Positions 50,973 through 56,630 of a stretch of DNA of 56,630 bases are shown piece after piece; positions within the stretch are counted from its first letter, which is position 1, and every line of letters begins with the position of its first letter. The position numbers and the translations under genes were made by a program. Below the pieces are notes generated by a model, which was not told the origin of the DNA, did no database searches, and worked only from the letters and a program-made list of their open reading frames with translations. This DNA comes from an uncultured Porphyromonadaceae bacterium. GTDB taxonomy: Bacteria > Bacteroidota > Bacteroidia > Bacteroidales > Muribaculaceae. Where the stretch lies: NCBI GenBank assembly GCA_900548875.1, contig URMA01000008.1:1-56630 (forward strand), given 5' to 3'.

Positions 50973-51742
50973 TGGAAAAACTAATTATTGGCGGTCGTGA
51001 ATTTTCTTCACGACTGTTCGTAGGAACAGGAAAATTTTCCTCAAACGATTTAATGTTACAGGCCATTTTGGCTTCAGGTTCTGAGATGATTACAGTAGCG
51101 ATGAAACGTTTGGATACGTCAGACGCTGCCGACGACGACATGCTGCGTCATATCAATCGCGAACATGTTCAATTTCTCCCGAACACATCTGGAGTAAGAA
51201 ATGCAGAAGAAGCCGTATTGGCAGCCCAATTGTCCAGAGAATGTTTTGGCACCAATTTCATCAAACTTGAAATTCATCCTGATCCAAAATATCTGTTACC
51301 TGACCCAATTGAAACATTAAAAGCAACAGAGCAATTGGCAAAACTGGGATTTGTAGTCCTTCCGTATATCCAAGCCGACCCTGTATTGTGCAAACGCTTA
51401 GAAGACGTAGGCACAGCTGCTGTTATGCCGCTTGGTGCACCTATTGGTACGAACAAGGGACTGGTAACGAAGGAAATGCTTGAAATCATTATCAGCCAAA
51501 GCAACGTACCAGTAGTGATTGATGCCGGTTTAGGAGCTCCATCCCATGCTGCAGCTGCAATGGAAATGGGCGCAAGCGCCGTTTTGGTAAACACAGCTAT
51601 TGCCGTTGCCGACAATCCGGTTGAAATGGCTAAAGCCTTTAAAATGGCAACTGAAGCCGGACGCATGGCATACCTTGCCGGTTTGGGTGAAAAGTCAGAC
51701 CACGCAATGGCAAGCAGTCCTCTTACTTCTTTTCTTGACTAA
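50972..51742 (+). CDS. thiG: Thiazole synthase
   Basis: A 256-aa ThiG that builds the thiazole from DXP, dehydroglycine and ThiS thiocarboxylate. RLFVGTGKFSSNDLM, VAMKRLDTSDA with the Schiff-base lysine region, FIKLEIHPDPKYLLPDP, PLGAPIGTNKGL and VIDAGLGAPSHAAAAMEMG are all family blocks. Confidence 0.97.
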   Translation: MEKLIIGGREFSSRLFVGTGKFSSNDLMLQAILASGSEMITVAMKRLDTSDAADDDMLRHINREHVQFLPNTSGVRNAEEAVLAAQLSRECFGTNFIKLEIHPDPKYLLPDPIETLKATEQLAKLGFVVLPYIQADPVLCKRLEDVGTAAVMPLGAPIGTNKGLVTKEMLEIIISQSNVPVVIDAGLGAPSHAAAAMEMGASAVLVNTAIAVADNPVEMAKAFKMATEAGRMAYLAGLGEKSDHAMASSPLTSFLD

Positions 51743-51763
51743 CTAAAAAACGACCTTCATATT

Positions 51764-53464
51764 ATGGAATTTACGGATATAAACATCAGCTCATACCCTA
51801 ATTCTGAAAAGATCTACATCGACGGCACCCTATTCCCTATCAAAGTAGGTATGCGAAAAATCAATCTGACTCCAACAGTCAGAATTGAAAACGGCGAGAA
51901 AAAAATCCTGCCCAATGCTCCCGTCATTGTATATGACACCAGTGGCGCATATACCGACAAGAACATTAAGACTGACATCAATGAAGGTCTGCCGCGTTTG
52001 CGGGAACAACTGATTGCCGACAGAAACGACACTGTCCAACTTGAAAGCATCACTTCCGACTACGGTAAAATGCGCCTGCAGGACAAAAGTCTTGACGGAA
52101 TCCGCTTCAAGAAGCAATACAAGCCCCGCAAAGCAAAACCCGGCAAGGAAATCACACAAATGGCCTATGCCAAAGCCGGCATCATTACAGCCGAAATGGA
52201 ATATGTTGCCATTCGTGAAAATCTGAACAACAAAGAACTGGGTATTGAATCGTACATAACCCCTGAATTTGTCCGTAAGGAAATCGCTGCCGGACGTGCC
52301 ATCATTCCGGCCAACATCAATCACCCGGAAGCAGAACCAATGATTATTGGACGGGCTTTCAGTGTGAAATTAAACACCAATATCGGCAATTCTGCCCTGT
52401 CTTCTGGCATAAAAGAAGAGGTCGACAAGGCAATGTGGAGCTGTTATTGGGGAGGTGACACACTGATGGACCTTTCTACCGGCGACAACATTCACGAAAC
52501 ACGCGAATGGATTATCCGCAACTGTCCAGTCCCGATGGGAACCGTACCTATCTATCAGGCATTGGAAAAAGTCAAAGGTAATGTAGCCGACCTGACTTGG
52601 GAAATCTACCGTGACACGTTGATTGAACAATGCGAACAGGGCGTAGACTACTTTACTATCCACGCAGGTGTTCTGAAGGCACATGCACAACTGATTGGCG
52701 ATCGCCTTACAGGTGTTGTATCCCGCGGAGGCAGCATCATGACACAATGGTGCGTTCTTCACAATCAAGAAAGCTTCTTGTACACACACTTTGATGAAAT
52801 CTGTGAAATTCTTGCACAATATGATGTTGCCGTTTCTTTGGGCGACGGAATGCGCCCTGGCTCTATCTACGATGCCAACGACAAGGCTCAGTTCCTTGAG
52901 CTTGACGTTTTGGGCGAACTCACGGAAAAGGCCTGGAAGCATAACGTACAAGTCATCATCGAAGGCCCGGGACACGTTCCGATGCAAAAGATTCGTGAGA
53001 ACATGGACAAACAGTTGTCCGCTTGCCACGAAGCTCCATTCTACACGCTCGGTCCGTTGACAACAGACATTGCTCCGGGATATGACCATATCACATCAGC
53101 CATCGGTGCGGCACAAATTGCCTGGTACGGAACGGCTATGATCTGTTACGTAACGCCGAAAGAGCACTTGAGTCTGCCAAATAAGGAGGACGTGAGAAAC
53201 GGTGTCATCGCATACAAGATTGCCGCTCATGCTGCCGATTTGGCCAAAAGATTCCCCGGCGCACAAGTCCGTGACAATGCAATGAGTAAGGCTCGCTTCG
53301 AATTCCGATGGAAAGACCAGTTCAATCTGTCGCTCGACCCAGCACGTGCTAAACAATATTATGTAGAAAGTCACGAATCCGACGATAAGTTCTGCACCAT
53401 GTGCGGACCTAATTTCTGCGCAATGCGCATCACACAAAAAATATCTGAAGAGATTTGTAAATAA
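51764..53464 (+). CDS. thiC: Phosphomethylpyrimidine synthase
   Basis: A 566-aa radical-SAM ThiC that converts AIR to HMP phosphate. RAIIPANINHPEAEPMIIGR, DLSTGDNIHETREWII, PMGTVPIYQALEK, FTIHAGVL, SLGDGMRPGS and EGPGHVPM are present. The C-terminal iron-sulfur motif is C-x2-C-x4-C in FCTMCGPNFCAM. Length is close to the short form without extra N-terminal domain. The space to thiG is 21 bp and to thiH 8 bp. Confidence 0.97.
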   Translation: MEFTDINISSYPNSEKIYIDGTLFPIKVGMRKINLTPTVRIENGEKKILPNAPVIVYDTSGAYTDKNIKTDINEGLPRLREQLIADRNDTVQLESITSDYGKMRLQDKSLDGIRFKKQYKPRKAKPGKEITQMAYAKAGIITAEMEYVAIRENLNNKELGIESYITPEFVRKEIAAGRAIIPANINHPEAEPMIIGRAFSVKLNTNIGNSALSSGIKEEVDKAMWSCYWGGDTLMDLSTGDNIHETREWIIRNCPVPMGTVPIYQALEKVKGNVADLTWEIYRDTLIEQCEQGVDYFTIHAGVLKAHAQLIGDRLTGVVSRGGSIMTQWCVLHNQESFLYTHFDEICEILAQYDVAVSLGDGMRPGSIYDANDKAQFLELDVLGELTEKAWKHNVQVIIEGPGHVPMQKIRENMDKQLSACHEAPFYTLGPLTTDIAPGYDHITSAIGAAQIAWYGTAMICYVTPKEHLSLPNKEDVRNGVIAYKIAAHAADLAKRFPGAQVRDNAMSKARFEFRWKDQFNLSLDPARAKQYYVESHESDDKFCTMCGPNFCAMRITQKISEEICK

Positions 53465-53472
53465 CTAACAAA

Positions 53473-54594
53473 ATGTTTTCTGAAGAATTAGAAAAAATAA
53501 ATTGGGACGAAACAACAGCACGCATTGCATCGAAAACAGAAAACGATGTACTGCATGCGTTGTCAAAAGAACATCTGAACATTGATGATTTTATGGCACT
53601 TATTTCGCCTGCCGCTGTGCCCTATCTGGAACAGATGGCAAGATTGTCAATGAAATATACACAAGAACGCTTTGGCAAGACTATCAGCATGTACATTCCT
53701 CTGTACTTAAGCAATGCCTGCACAAATTTCTGCGTATACTGCGGATTTAACCACAACAACGATTTTGCCCGTACAACACTTAACGACGAACAAATCGAAG
53801 CCGAATGCAAGGCCATCCGTGCTTTAGGCCCGTTCGAGAACCTGTTGATTGTGACGGGTGAAGCGCCTGCCATTGCCGGCGTTGACTACTTGGAGAATGC
53901 CTTAAAAATTGCACGTCCCTACTTCAACAATCTTACAATAGAGGTTATGCCGTTGAAAGCCGACGACTATGCACGCCTGACGAAAGTCGGACTGAACGGA
54001 GTTGTCTGTTTCCAAGAGACATACAACAAGGCGAACTACAAAATTTATCACCCGAGAGGAATGAAATCCAAATTCGAATGGCGCGTCAACGGTTTCGACC
54101 GTATGGGGCAGGCAGGAGTACACAAAATCGGTATGGGAGTTTTAATCGGACTGGAAGAATGGCGCACGGATGTAACCATGTTGGCCTATCATCTCCGTTA
54201 CTTGCAAAAGCATTATTGGAAGACAAAATATAGCGTTAACTTCCCACGTATGCGTCCGTCCGAAAACGGAGGGTTCCAACCAAATGTTATCATGAACGAC
54301 CGGGAACTTGCCCAACTGACGTTTGCCATGCGAATCTTCGATCACGATGTAGATATCTCCTACTCTACCCGTGAAAGTGCGGAAATCCGTAACCACATGG
54401 CAACTCTGGGTGTGACGACCATGAGTGCGGAAAGCAAAACCGAACCGGGCGGATATTATAGTTATCCGCAAACGCTGGAGCAGTTTCATGTGAGCGATGA
54501 ACGGAAAGCGGTAGAAGTAGAACGCGACCTGAAAAAACTGGGACGTGAACCGGTATGGAAAGACTGGGACCAGGCTTTTGACTTTAAAAGATAA
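53473..54594 (+). CDS. thiH: 2-iminoacetate synthase (tyrosine lyase)
   Basis: A 373-aa radical-SAM enzyme that cleaves tyrosine to dehydroglycine for ThiG. The cluster motif is C-x3-C-x2-C in NACTNFCVYCGFN (residues about 77-89), and VTGEAPAIAGVDYL, CFQETYNKANY and GMGVLIGLEEWR follow. Using ThiH in place of ThiO fits an anaerobe. Confidence 0.96.
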   Translation: MFSEELEKINWDETTARIASKTENDVLHALSKEHLNIDDFMALISPAAVPYLEQMARLSMKYTQERFGKTISMYIPLYLSNACTNFCVYCGFNHNNDFARTTLNDEQIEAECKAIRALGPFENLLIVTGEAPAIAGVDYLENALKIARPYFNNLTIEVMPLKADDYARLTKVGLNGVVCFQETYNKANYKIYHPRGMKSKFEWRVNGFDRMGQAGVHKIGMGVLIGLEEWRTDVTMLAYHLRYLQKHYWKTKYSVNFPRMRPSENGGFQPNVIMNDRELAQLTFAMRIFDHDVDISYSTRESAEIRNHMATLGVTTMSAESKTEPGGYYSYPQTLEQFHVSDERKAVEVERDLKKLGREPVWKDWDQAFDFKR

Positions 54595-54600
54595 AAACGG

Positions 54601-55293
54601 ATGCGATACGACAGACAAATGATACTCCCCGAAATCGGAGAAGAAGGTCAGCTTAAGCTGAAAAAAGCAAAAGTACTCATCGTGGGTGTGGGAGGGCTGG
54701 GCTCTCCCATTGCCCTCTATCTGGCAGGAGCAGGCGTAGGCTGCATCGGACTGGTAGACGACGACCGGGTAAGTATCAGCAACTTGCAACGGCAAGTGCT
54801 CTATTCCGAGAACGAACTGGATAAACCGAAAGCTGTATGTGCCGCAGAAAGACTTTCCGCACTAAACAGCGGAATCAGTATCCTGCCCTATTCCACCCGG
54901 CTGACAGAGGAAAATGCTGGCAATATCATCCGCAAATATGATATCGTAGTAGACGGATGCGATAATTTCGCCACACGCTATCTGATTAACGATATCTGCA
55001 TTGAACAAAGGAAACCGTACGTATATGGTGCCATCTGCGGTTTTGAAGGTCAGGTTTCGGTATTTAATTACGGAGAGATGAAAAAGAGCTATCGTGACCT
55101 CTATCCCAATGAAGAGGAAATGAAGCGAATGCCACCTCCCCCTAAAGGAGTAATAGGAGTCACTCCCGCCGTCGTAGGAAGCATTGAAGCAACGGAGGTA
55201 CTGAAAATAATTTGTGGATTCGGTGATATTTTAGCCGGTAAACTATGGACGATTGACCTGCGGACATTGCAATCTAACAAATTTTCACTATAA
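54601..55293 (+). CDS. thiF: ThiS adenylyltransferase ThiF (HesA/MoeB/ThiF family)
   Basis: A 230-aa E1-like enzyme. RYDRQMILPEIGEEGQLKLK, ATP-binding VLIVGVGGLGSPIALYLAGAG, LVDDDRVSISNLQRQVLY, VVDGCDNFATRYLIND and YVYGAICGFEGQVSVF are visible. The zinc-binding cysteine pairs seen in some MoeB/ThiF are not obvious. The role is adenylation of the ThiS C-terminus. It lies 6 bp after thiH and is the last gene clearly in the operon. Confidence 0.94.
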   Translation: MRYDRQMILPEIGEEGQLKLKKAKVLIVGVGGLGSPIALYLAGAGVGCIGLVDDDRVSISNLQRQVLYSENELDKPKAVCAAERLSALNSGISILPYSTRLTEENAGNIIRKYDIVVDGCDNFATRYLINDICIEQRKPYVYGAICGFEGQVSVFNYGEMKKSYRDLYPNEEEMKRMPPPPKGVIGVTPAVVGSIEATEVLKIICGFGDILAGKLWTIDLRTLQSNKFSL

Positions 55294-55320
55294 ACGTTGG
55301 TTTCTGACATAGTTAATTAT

Positions 55321-55348
55321 TAATTTTGCTAAACAATTCAATTTAGCA
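55321..55348 (+). promoter_or_regulatory. Possible promoter and 5' hairpin of the second ThiE-like gene
   Basis: TAATTTTG (55321-55328) matches the -7 consensus; the -33 region reads GTTGG (55296-55300), a weak match. A 7-bp stem TGCTAAA/TTTAGCA (55327-55333 with 55342-55348) lies just before the gene. It suggests some expression independent of the riboswitch. Confidence 0.45.
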
Positions 55349-55355
55349 GAAAAAA

Positions 55356-55964
55356 ATGAAACTAATTGTAGTTACCACCCCTACCTTCTTCGTTGAAGAA
55401 GATAAGATTATTACTGCTCTTTTCGAAGAGGGTCTGGATATTCTACATCTCAGAAAGCCGGAGACTCCGGCTATGTATTCAGAAAGACTACTGACACTTA
55501 TTCCGGAAAAGTATCACCGCCGCATCGTGACACACGAACATTTTTATCTTAAAGAAGAATTTAATCTAATGGGGATTCATCTGAATGCACGTAATCCCAA
55601 AGAACCGCATGATTATGCGGGACATGTCAGTTGTTCCTGTCACTCTGTCGAGGAAGTAAAAAACAAAAAGCATTTTTATGATTATGTTTTTATGAGTCCT
55701 ATCTACGACAGCATTTCTAAAGTGAATTACTACTCCACATATACCGCCGAAGAACTACGCGATGCACAAAGGACTAAGATTATTGACTCGAAAGTTATGG
55801 CATTAGGTGGTATAAATGCAGACAATTTACTGGAAATCAAAGATTTCGGATTTGGAGGAGCAGTAATATTAGGCGATCTTTGGAACAGGTTTGATGCATG
55901 TTCCGACCAAGACTATTTGGCTGTGATTGAGCACTTCAAGAAATTAAAGAAGTTAGCCGATTAA
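55356..55964 (+). CDS. Second ThiE/TenI-fold protein lacking ThiE metal ligands
   Basis: A 202-aa paralogue of the 194-aa protein at 49739. Same frame pattern: LDILHLRKPETP, LMGIHLNARNP, SCSCHSVEEV, YVFMSPIYDSISKVNYY, VMALGGINADN and FGGAVILGDLW. The metal-binding aspartates of ThiE are again replaced (THEHFYLK and NARNPK). It stands 62 bp after thiF with its own likely -7 element, so it may be made when the riboswitch shuts the operon. The function is unknown. Confidence 0.82.
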   Translation: MKLIVVTTPTFFVEEDKIITALFEEGLDILHLRKPETPAMYSERLLTLIPEKYHRRIVTHEHFYLKEEFNLMGIHLNARNPKEPHDYAGHVSCSCHSVEEVKNKKHFYDYVFMSPIYDSISKVNYYSTYTAEELRDAQRTKIIDSKVMALGGINADNLLEIKDFGFGGAVILGDLWNRFDACSDQDYLAVIEHFKKLKKLAD

Positions 55965-56005
55965 AAGAGGAGTTGATATTATCCGGATAAAGCGTAGATA
56001 CGAAA

Positions 56006-56038
56006 AAAGCCGCTACAAATTATCTTCATAGCGGCTTT
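56006..56038. terminator. Bidirectional terminator after the second ThiE-like gene
   Basis: A 10-bp stem AAAGCCGCTA/TAGCGGCTTT (56006-56015 with 56029-56038) flanked by A and T runs, between converging genes. Confidence 0.82.
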
Positions 56039-56060
56039 CTTTATTTTCCAATATTCTGTT

Positions 56061-56624
56061 TTAGAACTTATATCCTACAACAATAGAAAAGTTCATATTC
56101 TTCGGATTGCCCAACTTCTGTACATCTACCAAACCGAATTGTCCATCCAAACCTGCTATGATTCTACCAAATTCCAATGCTACGCCAACACCGAGACCTG
56201 CATCAAAACGCTTAAAATCCACACCATCATCACTAAACGTTTTCACACTTTCTCCGGCTATCTTCGTTTTTCCTGCAATACCGCATGCGAAATAAGGACC
56301 TGCATTCACTACTAAATTGGTATTATCAGCGACATTGAAACGAGCTGCTCCCATTATCGGCAGTTCCAGATAATAAGCATTGACAGTAAGCGCATCTTTC
56401 TTAGCACCTTTACCGGTCAAAAACAAAGAAGGTTGCAATGACCAGGTATCATCAAAGGCATATTCAAAACCTCCGCCAAGCTTGAAACCAACCTTAGCAT
56501 TCATATCAAGATCACCTGTGTAATTACTGAAGTTCATACCAACTTTTGCATTCCAACCTGTAATTTGTGAAAAGCCCGCAACTGAAATCAGGGCAAACAA
56601 AACAAACAAAATACTCTTCTTCAT
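56061..56624 (-). CDS. Small outer-membrane beta-barrel protein
   Basis: A 187-aa porin-family (OMP_b-brl type) protein. A signal peptide (residues 1-19, cutting near GFSQ) is followed by eight or so amphipathic strands (GWNAKVGMNFSNYTG, VGFKLGGGFEYAF, LELPIMGAARF, FDAGLGVGVALEFG) and an aromatic last residue (VVGYKF), as required for BAM insertion. Transport or structural role is unknown. The promoter lies outside the window. Confidence 0.9.
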   Translation of the reverse strand: MKKSILFVLFALISVAGFSQITGWNAKVGMNFSNYTGDLDMNAKVGFKLGGGFEYAFDDTWSLQPSLFLTGKGAKKDALTVNAYYLELPIMGAARFNVADNTNLVVNAGPYFACGIAGKTKIAGESVKTFSDDGVDFKRFDAGLGVGVALEFGRIIAGLDGQFGLVDVQKLGNPKNMNFSIVVGYKF

Positions 56625-56630
56625 AATTTT

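Noticed and set aside
52370..53089. A 239-codon minus-strand open frame within thiC
   Set aside because: Antisense to a well conserved gene; no recognisable domain and no promoter.
54142..54795. A 217-codon minus-strand open frame across thiH and thiF
   Set aside because: It crosses two clear genes on the other strand and has no protein-like composition.
53465..55293. Recent horizontal transfer of thiH-thiF because the region looks slightly richer in G and C
   Set aside because: The shift is small by eye, the genes continue the operon with tight spacing, and no mobile element or boundary is visible.
31777..55989. The palindrome TATCCGGATA at 31777-31786 and again at 55980-55989
   Set aside because: Two copies with unrelated neighbours; a shared operator cannot be argued from two sites.
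1..56630. CRISPR arrays, insertion sequences, prophage genes, rRNA, conjugative element
   Set aside because: No regular direct repeats with spacers, no transposase, integrase, capsid or tra-like proteins, and no rRNA signatures were seen.

Overview
The window is chromosomal DNA from a member of the Bacteroidales (Bacteroidota), probably gut-associated; genus is not assigned. Three lines of evidence support this: (1) gene content typical of the group (a complete bat aerotolerance operon, RecQ with a C-terminal HTH domain, DUF5063 and DUF4250 proteins, a BspA-like leucine-rich repeat protein with a sorting-domain-like tail, a DsbD-type reductase, NspC); (2) at least ten promoters with the Bacteroidota pattern TTTG, 19-21 nt, TAnnTTTG, instead of -35/-10 boxes; (3) moderate to low GC. 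I see no rRNA, CRISPR array, prophage, insertion sequence or integrase.

Layout. 1-3304: nspC (cut by the left edge) behind a UvrD/PcrA helicase, one minus-strand unit. 3359-4913: an orphan HsdR_N-type protein divergent from holA. 4972-13317: the eight-gene operon moxR, DUF58, a membrane-anchored hypothetical, batA, batB, batC, batD, batE, closed by a 16-bp terminator hairpin shared with holA. 13461-14811: two overlapping HU-like genes; the larger encodes a predicted HU-like, membrane-span, LysM protein. 14939-15012: tRNA-Arg(ACG). 15187-16128: a BspA-like gene broken by one in-frame stop. 16130-19653: yqgE, an RluA-family pseudouridine synthase and recQ. 19740-21664: clpX and clpP. 21829-21900: tRNA-Cys(GCA). 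21932-27485: small Cys-rich membrane protein, Nudix hydrolase, topB, mazG and dsbD-like gene, all minus strand.

27673-31491: yicC, gmk, nadD, DUF5063 and M18 aminopeptidase in one tight plus-strand operon. 31784-33799: a metallophosphatase/PQQ-propeller gene behind two tandem copies of a promoter module. 33885-34061: a 58-aa DUF4250 gene. 34069-37639: patatin/barrel protein and serB. 37884-38508: cysteine-less thioredoxin-fold protein with a structured leader. 38710-41154: lon. 41220-46094: engB, then recR, a GT2 glycosyltransferase and a GNAT acetyltransferase, then an ABC-F ATPase. 46235-48446: MBOAT acyltransferase with an SGNH hydrolase. 48556-55293: TPP riboswitch and the thiamine operon thiD, thiS, thiE-like, thiE, thiG, thiC, thiH, thiF. 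55356-55964: a second thiE-like paralogue with its own likely promoter. 56061-56624: a small outer-membrane barrel.

How genes work together. The thi genes cover both halves of thiamine phosphate synthesis: ThiC and ThiD make the pyrimidine, ThiS, ThiF, ThiG and ThiH make the thiazole, and ThiE couples them under TPP control. YicC, Gmk and NadD mix RNA and nucleotide metabolism. The Bat genes look like a MoxR-controlled VWA-domain envelope machine. The strongest leads for new biology are the HU/LysM membrane protein, the two ThiE-like paralogues lacking the metal-binding aspartates, the start-codon-pairing segment behind the TPP riboswitch, the duplicated promoter module at 31.8 kb and the structured leader at 37.9 kb.
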